In this document: in pieces, positions 19,875 through 29,258 of the stretch
Layout: every line of letters starts with the position of its first letter
Numbering within the stretch: the first letter of the stretch is position 1
Source: Nostoc sp. CHAB 5824
Lineage (GTDB): Bacteria > Cyanobacteriota > Cyanobacteriia > Cyanobacteriales > Nostocaceae
Direction: 5' to 3'
Length of the DNA stretch: 64,000 nucleotides
NCBI RefSeq assembly: GCF_020829665.1
Contig: NZ_JAIVFT010000002.1
Coordinates: forward strand, 186,001-250,000
The notes under the pieces: model-generated
Told to the model about the DNA's origin: nothing
What the model saw: the letters and a program-made list of their open reading frames with translations, nothing else
The model's database searches: none
Made by a program: the position numbers and the translations under genes

Positions 19875-20084
19875 AAAATGTCCAGCTAATTAGTTATAAT
19901 TCCCACATCTGTGCCAAAACCGGGAAACCCTCTTTCTCCCTGCCCCCTGCTTCCCGCCCCCAGCAAGAACTGCGGTCTTAATGATAAGTCTTTAACCGGA
20001 CACAATATTACGGCTTATCTGGCTAACAAGATGCGATCGCCTCGCCTAGCCCCTAACTTTAAAATGGGTGTAAAATCTCTCAAA

Positions 20085-20208
20085 TAGCTGATGCGCGTCT
20101 AAAGTATATAAATACTCTTGATGATCGTTAACTGTTGACGGTTAACGGTTAACAGTCATCAGTCATCAGTCATCAGATAAATGTACAAATTAAATGCGTA
20201 ACAGCTTA
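20085..20208 (+). repeat. TAAGCT-ended composite element, copy 3 (type B)
   Basis: Begins TAGCTGATGCGCGTCT and ends ATGCGTAACAGCTTA. The core has GTTGACGGTTAACGGTTAAC then three CAGTCAT units. It ends seven bases from the stop of the PhzF gene. Confidence 0.8.
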
Positions 20209-20214
20209 TTAGGT

Positions 20215-21024
20215 TTATCCGGTAATTAACTCACCTCGCATAACAGTTACCGCTTGTCCAGCAAGACAGACGCGATCGCTTCCGTCATAATATACCTTCA
20301 CTACCCCACCGCGGCTGGATGCCTGATAAGCTAATAACTCATTTTTGTGCAAGCGATCGCGCCAGAAGGGAGCGAGACAACAATGGGCCGAACCCGTTAC
20401 TGGGTCTTCATTAATACCGACTCCTGGTGCAAAGAAACGAGAGACGAAATCATAATCTGAACCAGGATTAGTCAAGCTAGTAACTATAACCTTACCAAGT
20501 GGTAAGGTTTTTAGTAGCTGGAAATTGGGTTGCATTTGCCGCACCAAATCTTCAGATTCTATTTCCACTAAATAGCCAAGGGAATTCCAGAAAACAGATT
20601 TGTACGGTACAGCCAACCCTTGGCTAAGTTCTCGCGGGGCGACTGTTTCTTGTGAGTGATTTACAGGAAAATCTAACTCAATCCACTCACCTTGGAACTT
20701 AGCAATCAGGACTCCACTTTTAGTATAGAAACGCGCAGCTTCATTCTGTGACAGATGCCCCTCTGACCAAAGTACATGGGCACTAGCTAAAGTTGCATGA
20801 CCACAAAGCGGTACTTCCACCGTGGGCGTAAACCAACGCAGATTGAAGCCATCATCCTGTCTGACTAAAAAAGCCGTCTCAGATAAATTCATTTCCTGAG
20901 CTACATTCTGCATCCAGCGTTCATCTTGGGGAGTAGGCAAAACATAGACAGCAGCAGGATTACCTGCAAAAGGTGTATTGGTAAAAGCATCAACTTGAGT
21001 AATGGTTTGTCCCATTAGAGTCAC
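20215..21024 (-). CDS. PhzF family phenazine biosynthesis-like isomerase
   Basis: 269 residues, two-domain diaminopimelate-epimerase fold. Landmarks are DAFTNTPFAGNPAAVYVL, the catalytic glutamate in NLSETAFL, the GHATLASAHVL motif, and DPVTGSAHCCLAPFW in the second half. PhzF itself isomerises dihydro-3-hydroxyanthranilate, but most family members outside phenazine producers have unknown substrates, and nothing here suggests phenazine genes. The start may be the second methionine (MGQTITQVDAF, 21015). Monocistronic. Confidence 0.9.
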   Translation of the reverse strand: MTLMGQTITQVDAFTNTPFAGNPAAVYVLPTPQDERWMQNVAQEMNLSETAFLVRQDDGFNLRWFTPTVEVPLCGHATLASAHVLWSEGHLSQNEAARFYTKSGVLIAKFQGEWIELDFPVNHSQETVAPRELSQGLAVPYKSVFWNSLGYLVEIESEDLVRQMQPNFQLLKTLPLGKVIVTSLTNPGSDYDFVSRFFAPGVGINEDPVTGSAHCCLAPFWRDRLHKNELLAYQASSRGGVVKVYYDGSDRVCLAGQAVTVMRGELITG

Positions 21025-21252
21025 TTTGAAAATTAGACAGCATTATATTTATCAGGAATGCATGAGATATTTATGCCTCTAGTTACCATTATTTTTGAGC
21101 TTCACTCCCACGCGTCTATAACGGTTCTCAATGGCGTGGAATAGAGGCTTATCCGTTTGTAGGGGCTACCAAAATGTATGTTACATCCAAACGAGAACCG
21201 CCATATACAGTACCTTATAAATTAGGAATACAATCTCCAAAAACTAGGGTCA

Positions 21253-21513
21253 ATGTCAAAGCAAAACGGAAACATGACGATAAAAATCTTCAGAAGCATC
21301 TTTGCTGCTGTCAACTTAGCGCTAATTTATGGAACATTAGTTAGTTGTGCTGTTGAAGTACCGCAGCCACTTGCTCCAACTGAGCAACAAAAACCAGTCC
21401 TACAACCTAACCAACAGCCTAACCAGACAAACCAGAACGACGAAGATGACGACGATAAAGATGGCGATCGCAAAAATGATAAAGACGATGACGATAAAGA
21501 CGATAACGACTAA
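21253..21513 (+). CDS. Small predicted lipoprotein with Asp/Lys-rich tail
   Basis: 86 residues; the start could be the second ATG (21274, MTIKIFRSIF). A hydrophobic leader ends in a lipobox-like LVSC, so the mature protein probably begins at that cysteine, anchored in a membrane. It continues as a proline/glutamine-rich linker and then about 28 residues of almost only D, K, N and E (DDDDK clusters). Such a tail could bind Ca2+ or other cations, but no family is recognised. It precedes pepP by 46 bp on the same strand. Confidence 0.6.
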   Translation: MSKQNGNMTIKIFRSIFAAVNLALIYGTLVSCAVEVPQPLAPTEQQKPVLQPNQQPNQTNQNDEDDDDKDGDRKNDKDDDDKDDND

Positions 21514-21559
21514 ATAAAGGCAAAGCTATAACCTTTATCCTTCCTTTGAGTTTCCATTT

Positions 21560-22942
21560 ATGTTGAGCCAACAAACTTCTACTTCCCTAATCGAGACTTT
21601 ACGCCTCCGACGGCAACAACTAGCCACCCTGATTAATTTTCCAGTAATTCTGTGGTCAGGTAGCAACAGCCCGCGCAACTTTCCAGCAAATTCCTTTCCG
21701 TTTCGCGCTAGCAGTCATTTCCTCTATTTTGCCGGACTGGCATTATCAAAGGCGGCAATTCGTCTAGAAGCGGGCAAGCTAGAACTATTCATCGACGATC
21801 CATCACCCAGCAGCGCCCTTTGGCATGGAAAAATGCCAACGCGCGAGGAAATAGCTCAGAAGATTGGGGCGGATGTAGCTCGACCAATGGCAGAATTAGA
21901 GTCTTGGGTAGAAGATGCCGCCACACTTGCTGTACAAGATGCAGCTACTTGGACGCAACAATCGCAGCTATTAAATAGATGGGTTTTACCACAAAGTCCT
22001 CCCGAAGGAATTGACTTGGAGTTAGCTAAGGCGATCGTTACCCTACGCCTCACACATGATGATGCTGCATTAACCCAGTTGCGAAAAGCTGCGGCTGTAA
22101 CTGTTGAGGCGCACAAAGTTGGTATGGCAGCAACACCTAAAGCCAAGCTGGAAGCAGAAGTTCGTGCCGCGATGGAAGGGGTAATTATTGCCCACAATAT
22201 GACAACTTCCTACAACAGTATTGTCACCGTTCACGGTGAAGTTTTGCATAACGAACAGTATCACCATCCTCTACAACTAGGTGATTTATTACTTGCCGAT
22301 GTTGGTGCTGAAACTGAGACGGGTTGGGCCGGTGATGTAACTCGCACGTGGCCAGTTTCTGGTAAGTTTTCATCTACCCAGAGAGATATTTATAATGTCG
22401 TACTGGCAGCCCATGATGCTTGCATTGCCAAAATACACCCAGGTGTAGAGTATGGGGAGATTCATCTGCTGGCTGCTACGGTCATAGCTGAAGGTTTAGT
22501 AGAGTTAGGCATTTTACAAGGAAATCCTCAAGATTTAGTAGAGATAGATGCCCACGCTCTGTTTTTCCCTCATGGTATCGGTCATCTACTGGGTTTAGAT
22601 GTCCATGATATGGAAGATTTGGGTGATTTAGCAGGGTATGAAGAGGGACGCCAAAGGAGCGATCGCTTTGGCTTAGGCTACCTCCGTTTAAATCGTCCTT
22701 TGCGTCCAGGAATGTTAGTCACAATTGAACCTGGTTTTTATCAAGTACCAGCAATTTTAAATGATGCCAATGTTCGCTCAAAATATCAGAATGTAGTGAA
22801 TTGGCAACGTTTATCTGAATTTGCTGATGTGCGCGGAATCCGCATTGAAGATGATGTTTTAGTTACCGCAGAAGGTAGCGAAGTTTTAACAGCCGCATTA
22901 CCGAATGATGCCAATACGATAGAAAATTTAGTAGGTTCCTAA
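21560..22942 (+). CDS. pepP: Xaa-Pro aminopeptidase (aminopeptidase P, M24B)
   Basis: Dinuclear-metal enzyme that removes N-terminal residues preceding proline. The 460-residue protein has the creatinase-type N domain and a C-terminal pita-bread domain. Metal ligands can be seen in LLADVGAETETGWAGDVTRTW (two Asp), HGIGHLLGLDVHD (His), TIEPGFY (Glu) and GIRIEDDVLV (Glu). The cytosolic location follows from the lack of a signal peptide. It may be co-transcribed with the small lipoprotein gene before it and the secreted protein 36 bp after it. Confidence 0.95.
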   Translation: MLSQQTSTSLIETLRLRRQQLATLINFPVILWSGSNSPRNFPANSFPFRASSHFLYFAGLALSKAAIRLEAGKLELFIDDPSPSSALWHGKMPTREEIAQKIGADVARPMAELESWVEDAATLAVQDAATWTQQSQLLNRWVLPQSPPEGIDLELAKAIVTLRLTHDDAALTQLRKAAAVTVEAHKVGMAATPKAKLEAEVRAAMEGVIIAHNMTTSYNSIVTVHGEVLHNEQYHHPLQLGDLLLADVGAETETGWAGDVTRTWPVSGKFSSTQRDIYNVVLAAHDACIAKIHPGVEYGEIHLLAATVIAEGLVELGILQGNPQDLVEIDAHALFFPHGIGHLLGLDVHDMEDLGDLAGYEEGRQRSDRFGLGYLRLNRPLRPGMLVTIEPGFYQVPAILNDANVRSKYQNVVNWQRLSEFADVRGIRIEDDVLVTAEGSEVLTAALPNDANTIENLVGS

Positions 22943-22978
22943 TCTAATTGATAGCGTAAACACATAGGATATTATCTT

Positions 22979-23464
22979 ATGATCAAAAAACCCATAGGAT
23001 TACTACTCAACGGAGTTATTGTCAGCTTCGGACTATTACCATTATTAGCTCAAGCACAGCAGCCGGTTTCTGATACCCAAGTTGCGGCGATGGTAGAGGC
23101 ATTGCGACAAGCTGCACCGCAGACAAAAAATCCCAACGATGGACTTTACAGTGAATGGCAAGTTAAACCAGAAACCCTCAAAGGCTGGTCAAGAACTTGT
23201 CTCAAACGAGAACTGACACCGACGCAGTTTGAAAACAGCCCTACGATCGCTCGCCAAGTTGTATCCTGTATCACGCGCCGTGAGTTAACCAATCAGTTGA
23301 GCGCTACCAACAATAATGAAATTGCATCTGTGCGTGGTGCAGCTTGTTGGTGGATGACTGGTAGCTATACAGGTTGTGACAAAGGTTTCACTGCTGAGTA
23401 TGTGCAAAAAGTTGTCCGCTTTTACCAACAACATCTCTCAAAACCAGCAACAACTCACTCATAA
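22979..23464 (+). CDS. Secreted protein of unknown function with four cysteines
   Basis: 161 residues with a clear signal peptide (GLLLNGVIVSFGLLPLLAQAQA-type, cleavage near AQA). The mature part has cysteines in RTCLKRE, VVSCITR, AACWWM and TGCDKG, enough for two disulphides, and is otherwise helical and polar. No enzyme motif or known domain is recognised. It follows pepP by 36 bp on the same strand, suggesting one transcript and an envelope or periplasmic role. Confidence 0.75.
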   Translation: MIKKPIGLLLNGVIVSFGLLPLLAQAQQPVSDTQVAAMVEALRQAAPQTKNPNDGLYSEWQVKPETLKGWSRTCLKRELTPTQFENSPTIARQVVSCITRRELTNQLSATNNNEIASVRGAACWWMTGSYTGCDKGFTAEYVQKVVRFYQQHLSKPATTHS

Positions 23465-23658
23465 AAGGGTGATTACAGCAATTTTTAATAAAAAGAATTC
23501 AGGAGTCAGGAGCCAGAATCCTGAATTCTGAATTCTGAATTCTGAATTCTGCTGTATGTAGGACTCCATAATATTGGCAATCTAGTTTCATACTGTCTGT
23601 GATCTGAAAAATCAAGAAGGGAATACTGAGAGAAGGTATTTCATTTTGTCTATACTTT
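23465..23658. repeat. GAATTCT tandem heptamers
   Basis: CTGAATT is repeated four to five times at about 23520-23551, after an AGGAGTCAGGAG block. This is a typical cyanobacterial heptamer array and the only notable content of the short gap before the histidine kinase gene. Confidence 0.75.
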
Positions 23659-26600
23659 ATGACCACAAACAGTTATATGACCACAAACAGTTATGAGTCG
23701 AACCTATTAGACCTGCAAGATTGCCACAAACAGCTACAGTTAACGGTTCAGTACCAAAAAATCTTGGGGAGAATTCTGGCTAAGATTCGCTCATCTGTAA
23801 ACCTAGAATCTCTATGTTCGACTTCTTGTCAAGATATTTGTCGGCAATTGAAGATTGAGCGAGTTGCAATTTATCGCTTCAACCCAGACTGGAGCGGTAG
23901 TTTTATCAATCATTTTGGCTTTGCAGAACCCCCTTGGGATGGACTGACTGCCTTTGGACAGGGCTTAGTGTGGGAAGATTCACATTTGCAAGAAACTCAG
24001 GGAGGGCGATATCGCAAAAATGAGGCATTTGCCGTGGCTGATATTTACGATGCAGGACATTCTCGGTGTCATATTGAGGTATTAGAACAGTTTCAAATTC
24101 GGGCCTATGCGATCGCGCCTATTTTCATTGGTGCAAAACTATGGGGAATGCTTGCAGCATATCAACACTCTGCTCCTCGACAATGGCACCCCAACGAAGT
24201 CGAATTCTTAGTGCAAGCTGCAAGCCATCTCGGTGTGGCAATGCAGCAGGCAGAAATTGTAGAACAAACCAAACAACGCACAGCAGAACTGCAAGATGCA
24301 ATTGCGCGGCAACGCGCCTTAACGGAAGTGGTAGGGAATATTCGCTCGTCTGTGAACACCGAAATTATTCTGAATACCGCCTGTCAAGAACTTTGCAAAC
24401 TCTTGAAGCTAGAACGGGCGGCAGTTTATCGCTTCAATGAAGACTGGAGCGGTGAATTTGTTAGCCAATTCGGTATGGTAGAGGCGCAGTGGGAGCGAAT
24501 CAATCCATTTGGCAGAAATCTTGTTTGGGAAGATACCCACCTCCAAGAGACAAAAGGCGGGCGCTACCGCAATAACGAAAGTTTTACCGTAAACGACATT
24601 TATCAAGCCGGTCACTCGCGTTGTCACATTGACATTCTAGAGCAATTCAAGATTCGGGCGTATGTGTTAGCGCCTATCTTCATCGGGCCAAAACTGTGGG
24701 GACTGATATCGGCGTATCAACACTCTGGGCCGCGGCAATGGGCAAATTACGAAGTTGAGTTCCTCGGACAGGTAGGGGCACAATTAGGGGTTGCAATTCA
24801 GCAAGCCGAGAATTTAACTCAGTCAAAACAACAGGCGATCGCCCTACAAGATGCGATCGCTCGGCAACGGACACTAACTGAAGTTGTCGGGAAAATTCGC
24901 TCCACGCTGGATATTGACTTAATCCTGAAAACCACTTGCCAGGAAGTCTGTAAACTGCTGCGAGTCGAGCGGGTCGGCGTTTATCGCTTTAACCCAGACT
25001 GGAGTGGTGAATTCGTCAGTCATTTCGGTATGGTTGAGGCACAGTGGGACAGCATCAATCCCTTTGGCAAAAATCTCGTTTGGGAAGATACCCACCTTCA
25101 AGAAACCAAAGGCGGACGCTACCGCAACAACGAAAATTTTGCTGTAAATGACATCTACCAAGCCGGACACTCACGTTGTCATCTAGATATTTTGGAGCAA
25201 TTCAAGATTCGCGCCTATGCGTTGACCCCAATTTTTGTAGGACGGAATCTGTGGGGATTGCTGGCTGCCTATCAACATTCTGCACCGCGCCAGTGGGATA
25301 GTGTGGAAGTAGAATTTTTGGGACAGGTTGCTAGCCAACTCGGAGTAGCGCTGCAAAGTTCTCAAATGGTGACCCAAATCCAAACTCGCGCTGATGAACT
25401 ACACAAATCGGCTGAACAGCGCCGGATTTTATTTGATTTGGTCGTCAAAATTCGGGAATCGTTGGATTTGGAGACGATCCTTAATACGACGGTACAGGAA
25501 GTGCGGCGATCGCTAAATACAGATCGAGTCGGCATCTTCCGCTTTGATCCTAATGTCGGTTTTTGCAGTGGTGAATTTATCGCTGAAGATGTGTTACCCA
25601 AGTTTGATTCTGCCCTCGCCGTGAAAGTGCAAGACTATTGTTTCGGTGACCAATACGCACCGCAATATCGCCAAGGGCAAGTGCAAGTGATATCTGATGT
25701 CAACAGCGTTGGCTCCAAAGTACCTCATCTTGATGTGATTGAGCGATTTCAAGTTAAAGCACAGATTATTGTGCCGTTGATGGAAGGTGATGAACTGTGG
25801 GGGTTGTTGTGCATTCATCAATGCACCCATACACGTAATTGGGAAGAGGCTGAATTGGAATTTGTCACCCAAGTGGCGGCTCAACTCAGCGTAGCGCTGC
25901 GTCAAGCCAACTTGTTTCAACAATCCAGTTTGCTGGGTCAAACTCGTGAAGAAGCGAACCAACTCGCCCAGACACTGAATGAGCTGCGTACAGCCCAAAT
26001 GCAAATTATCCACGCTGAAAAAATGGCCAGCTTGGGTCAACTAGTGGCGGGAGTTGCCCATGAAATTAATAACCCAATTAATTTCATCCACGGCAACTTG
26101 GAACACGCCCACCAATACACGCAAGAATTGCTTCGCTATGTAGAGCTTTTTTGGCATCATTATCCCAATGCCGCACCAGAGATTCAAGAGTTTTTCAATA
26201 AAGCTGAAATAGAATATTTATTCGAGGACTTACCTAAATTATTCCAGTCCATGCAGGTCGGCACTGAGCGCATTTGCGAAATTGTCACCTCTTTGCGAAA
26301 CTTCTCGCGCCTAGATGAAGCTGACTTCAAACCAGCAAATATTCACGAAGGCATCGACAGTACATTGATGATTTTGCAAAACCGCTTGAAGCCTTCAGCC
26401 GATAGCCTCACCATTGATGTAAGCAAAGACTATACTAAGTTACCTCTAATAGAATGCTATCCTGGTCAGTTGAATCAGGTATTTATGAATTTGCTATCCA
26501 ATGCCATTGATGCCTTAGAAGAACGAACTACACAGCAATCTTCCGAAGCACTTGCAAAAAACCCCTGCAAAATCCGAATTTCTACTTCCCTGCTTAATAA

Positions 26601-26877
26601 AGATTGGATTGTCATTCGCATAGCCGACAACGGACTCGGCATGGATGAAAAAGTCCTTTCTCGACTGTTCGATCCATTTTTTACTACCAAGGTTGTCGGT
26701 AAAGGTACAGGACTGGGATTGTCTATCAGCTATCAGATAGTTACAGAAAAACACAACGGCAAGATATATTGCCAATCTGAACTTGGCAAAGGTACAGAGT
26801 TTGTGATTGAGTTGCCGATTCGTCAGGCCGCAGCTAAAAAATCAGTAGCGAAAGTCAATGTGTTAGACCAGGTATAA
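23659..26877 (+). CDS. Multi-GAF cyanobacteriochrome-type sensor histidine kinase
   Basis: 1072 residues: three GAF domains of 185-residue period, a fourth divergent GAF (about 590-755), then HisKA with phospho-acceptor His801 (GVAHEINNPINF) and HATPase_c (N box NQVFMNLLSNAIDAL, DNGLGM, GKGTGLGLS). GAF1-3 each carry WED, RY and CH spaced as in AnPixJ-type red/green cyanobacteriochromes. In GAF1 these are Trp105, Asp107, Arg117, Tyr118, Cys137 and His138; the cysteines recur at 322 and 507. Thioether attachment of phycocyanobilin and red/green photosensing are therefore likely. GAF4 has Pro in place of the cysteine. No response regulator lies next to it. Confidence 0.92.
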   Translation: MTTNSYMTTNSYESNLLDLQDCHKQLQLTVQYQKILGRILAKIRSSVNLESLCSTSCQDICRQLKIERVAIYRFNPDWSGSFINHFGFAEPPWDGLTAFGQGLVWEDSHLQETQGGRYRKNEAFAVADIYDAGHSRCHIEVLEQFQIRAYAIAPIFIGAKLWGMLAAYQHSAPRQWHPNEVEFLVQAASHLGVAMQQAEIVEQTKQRTAELQDAIARQRALTEVVGNIRSSVNTEIILNTACQELCKLLKLERAAVYRFNEDWSGEFVSQFGMVEAQWERINPFGRNLVWEDTHLQETKGGRYRNNESFTVNDIYQAGHSRCHIDILEQFKIRAYVLAPIFIGPKLWGLISAYQHSGPRQWANYEVEFLGQVGAQLGVAIQQAENLTQSKQQAIALQDAIARQRTLTEVVGKIRSTLDIDLILKTTCQEVCKLLRVERVGVYRFNPDWSGEFVSHFGMVEAQWDSINPFGKNLVWEDTHLQETKGGRYRNNENFAVNDIYQAGHSRCHLDILEQFKIRAYALTPIFVGRNLWGLLAAYQHSAPRQWDSVEVEFLGQVASQLGVALQSSQMVTQIQTRADELHKSAEQRRILFDLVVKIRESLDLETILNTTVQEVRRSLNTDRVGIFRFDPNVGFCSGEFIAEDVLPKFDSALAVKVQDYCFGDQYAPQYRQGQVQVISDVNSVGSKVPHLDVIERFQVKAQIIVPLMEGDELWGLLCIHQCTHTRNWEEAELEFVTQVAAQLSVALRQANLFQQSSLLGQTREEANQLAQTLNELRTAQMQIIHAEKMASLGQLVAGVAHEINNPINFIHGNLEHAHQYTQELLRYVELFWHHYPNAAPEIQEFFNKAEIEYLFEDLPKLFQSMQVGTERICEIVTSLRNFSRLDEADFKPANIHEGIDSTLMILQNRLKPSADSLTIDVSKDYTKLPLIECYPGQLNQVFMNLLSNAIDALEERTTQQSSEALAKNPCKIRISTSLLNKDWIVIRIADNGLGMDEKVLSRLFDPFFTTKVVGKGTGLGLSISYQIVTEKHNGKIYCQSELGKGTEFVIELPIRQAAAKKSVAKVNVLDQV

Positions 26878-26888
26878 ACAAAGAGGCA

Positions 26889-26929
26889 AAGTGATAATTT
26901 TTGCCAACTTACCCGAAAAATTATCACTT
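26889..26929 (+). terminator. Terminator-like hairpin after the histidine kinase gene
   Basis: Perfect 14-base inverted repeat AAGTGATAATTTTT/AAAAATTATCACTT with a 13-base loop, starting 12 bases after the stop. The stem is AT-rich and no T-run follows, so it could be a processing or stability element instead. Confidence 0.55.
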
Positions 26930-27333
26930 AGTCCTCAGTTTCCAGAATGCGATCGCTATTTATTTCACAACTCAAATAGGATTGCTATATACTTTGATTC
27001 GCTGCGATATATATGCTTCTATATCTGCTTAATTTCATTCGCTATTTTGATATTAAATTAGCACTAAGTTCAGTTAGCAAGTTTTTATAGGTTTGCCAAC
27101 TAATACCCGATAGGTGGATGATTTTTGTGGTTGAAGTACTGTGTTGCTAGTCATAGCGATATGTAATGTAGGTTCTCGCTGTACAATAGCCGTTCTTGCT
27201 TTCATTGTACTTTAATACCGATTACATCTGAGGTAGCTTCTAAACAAGGGGCTTAAGCTGCTTGTCTCTGTGCAGTTCCATAAAAAATTGATATCAACTC
27301 AATCTTCCTTCATATTCAATAAAGGTAGGTAAG

Positions 27334-27453
27334 TAAGCTATTATGCTTTTAAATTACACAGTCACTTCCTAAGTTCGTTGACCGCTGACGGTTAACTCTC
27401 AACAGTCAACAGCCAACACGAAAAGATGTGCAAGTTAAATGCGCGACAGCTTA
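27334..27453 (+). repeat. TAAGCT-ended composite element, copy 4 (type A)
   Basis: Begins TAAGCTATTATGCTTT, carries ACACAGTCACTTCCTAAG in the left arm and GACCGCTGACGGTTAAC then CAACAGT units in the core, and ends AAATGCGCGACAGCTTA. Confidence 0.85.
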
Positions 27454-27582
27454 TCTGGTTGCTACAGTCGCGGTGAAAACTACTAAGCTGGTAAATAGCA
27501 CGTTTAAACTTTAGCGGAAATTCAAAATCGCATTCATCGGCGGTTCAAAATTTCCCATTGGCGAACTACCTGTAATTACATT

Positions 27583-29049
27583 ATGTTTGATGCTCTATCT
27601 GACCGTTTAGAAGCCGCCTGGAAAAAACTGCGGGGACAAGACAAAATTTCTCAATCCAACATTCAAGATGCATTGCGCGAAGTGCGCCGCGCCTTGTTGG
27701 AAGCAGATGTCAATCTCCAGGTAGTCAAAGATTTTATTAGCGAAGTCGAAGCCAAAGCACAGGGAGCCGAGGTGATTACCGGTGTGCGACCTGACCAACA
27801 GTTCATCAAAATTGTTCACGATGAACTGGTACAGGTGATGGGAGACGAAAATGTTCCCATCGCAGAAGCCCAGGAACAACCTACTATTGTCCTAATGGCT
27901 GGGTTACAAGGTACTGGTAAAACCACAGCTACCGCGAAGTTAGCCTTACATTTGAGAAAATTAGATCGTAGCTGCTTGTTGGTGGCGACAGACGTATATC
28001 GTCCAGCAGCGATCGACCAGTTGGTGACGTTGGGTAAGCAAATTGACGTACCAGTATTTGAACTAGGAAGCGACGCAGATCCCGTAGAAATTGCAAGGCA
28101 AGGTGTAGAACGCGCTAGGGCAGAAGGTGTAAACACAGTAATTATTGATACTGCTGGTCGCTTGCAAATTGACGAAGACATGATGGCGGAATTAGCCCGC
28201 ATCAAAGCAACTGTCCAACCCCATGAAACTCTGTTGGTGGTTGACGCAATGACTGGTCAAGAGGCAGCGAATCTTACCCGCACCTTCCATGAGCAGATAG
28301 GAATTACTGGGGCGATTCTCACCAAGTTGGATGGTGATAGCCGTGGTGGTGCAGCGCTGTCAGTGCGAAAGATTTCGGGGGCGCCGATTAAATTTGTGGG
28401 TGTGGGCGAAAAAGTCGAGGCACTACAACCGTTTTATCCCGATCGCATGGCATCCCGGATTTTGGGGATGGGCGATGTGCTGACCCTGGTAGAAAAAGCC
28501 CAGGAAGAGTTTGATTTAGCCGATGCTGAGAAAATGCAAGAGAAAATTTTGTCAGCAAAGTTTGACTTTACTGACTTTCTTAAGCAGTTGCGGATGCTGA
28601 AGAACATGGGTTCTCTGGGAGGCTTCATCAAGATGATTCCAGGAATGAACAAGCTCTCAGATGATCAGCTTAAGCAGGGAGAAACCCAGCTGAAACGCTG
28701 TGAGGCCATGATTAACTCCATGACTCGCCAAGAACGCCATGACCCCGATTTATTAGCCAGTTCTCCCAGTCGGCGGCGACGGATTGCTGCTGGCTCCGGC
28801 TATAGAGAGTCCGATGTGACTAAGCTGGTGGGTGATTTCCAAAAAATGCGATCGCTCATGCAGCAAATGAGTCAAGGTGGCTTCCCTGGAATGCCGGGAA
28901 TGTTCGGCGGTGGCGGTATGGGCAACGCCTTCGCAGGCGCAGGCAATCGTCCCCCAGCCCCCGGATGGCGGGGTTATGGCGGTGATGCCACAGGCACGAA
29001 AAAGAAAAAACCCAAAGATAAAAAGAAAAAAGGCTTCGGCAATCTTTAG
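27583..29049 (+). CDS. ffh: Signal recognition particle protein Ffh (SRP54)
   Basis: GTPase that with SRP RNA binds signal and transmembrane segments on ribosomes and delivers them to FtsY. 488 residues: N domain (1 to about 88), G domain with GLQGTGKTT P-loop, DTAGRL, TKLDGD and the GVGEKVEAL end, then the methionine-rich M domain with the RNA-binding SGSGY-like AAGSGYRESDV. A glycine/methionine-rich linker and a lysine-rich KKKKPKDKKKKGFGNL tail extend the C-terminus. It leads the cluster ffh-rpsP-KH protein, an arrangement shared by many cyanobacteria. The SRP RNA gene was not found in this window. Confidence 0.97.
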   Translation: MFDALSDRLEAAWKKLRGQDKISQSNIQDALREVRRALLEADVNLQVVKDFISEVEAKAQGAEVITGVRPDQQFIKIVHDELVQVMGDENVPIAEAQEQPTIVLMAGLQGTGKTTATAKLALHLRKLDRSCLLVATDVYRPAAIDQLVTLGKQIDVPVFELGSDADPVEIARQGVERARAEGVNTVIIDTAGRLQIDEDMMAELARIKATVQPHETLLVVDAMTGQEAANLTRTFHEQIGITGAILTKLDGDSRGGAALSVRKISGAPIKFVGVGEKVEALQPFYPDRMASRILGMGDVLTLVEKAQEEFDLADAEKMQEKILSAKFDFTDFLKQLRMLKNMGSLGGFIKMIPGMNKLSDDQLKQGETQLKRCEAMINSMTRQERHDPDLLASSPSRRRRIAAGSGYRESDVTKLVGDFQKMRSLMQQMSQGGFPGMPGMFGGGGMGNAFAGAGNRPPAPGWRGYGGDATGTKKKKPKDKKKKGFGNL

Positions 29050-29258
29050 TTATTAAGTCATTAACTAATGACAAAGGACAAATGACTAATGACTAATAGC
29101 AGCAAATGCTAGGCAGTGCTAAAATTAGCATTTCGACCTAAGAATTAATGAGCAGAGGAAACTGGCCCTCAATTTCTTGGCAGCAGCCAGATTTAGGTTA
29201 CTTCCTCAACAATTAGTTGCTAACTAATATCTAACAACAGGAGAATGATTCTTCAACC

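Larger units (their letters stand above)
19678..20214. other. Intergenic region with a 21 bp tandem repeat and a composite element
   Basis: 537 bp between the DUF4332 start and the PhzF stop. It carries four 21 bp tandem units (19791-19874), a C-rich CCCTGCCCCCTGC stretch near 19945 and a composite element at 20085-20208. A 69-codon plus frame (19680-19889) spans the tandem units and is doubtful. Confidence 0.6.
26878..27582. other. Intergenic region between the histidine kinase and ffh genes
   Basis: 705 bp without a credible gene. It holds a hairpin just after the kinase stop (26889-26929), an AT-rich stretch and a composite repeat element (27334-27453). The ffh promoter should lie in the last 130 bp. 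Confidence 0.6.

Noticed and set aside
21122-21200. CGGTTCTC/GAGAACCG as the ends of another MITE
   Set aside because: Only 8 bp arms, no flanking target duplication, and the interior lacks features shared with the element at 57059.
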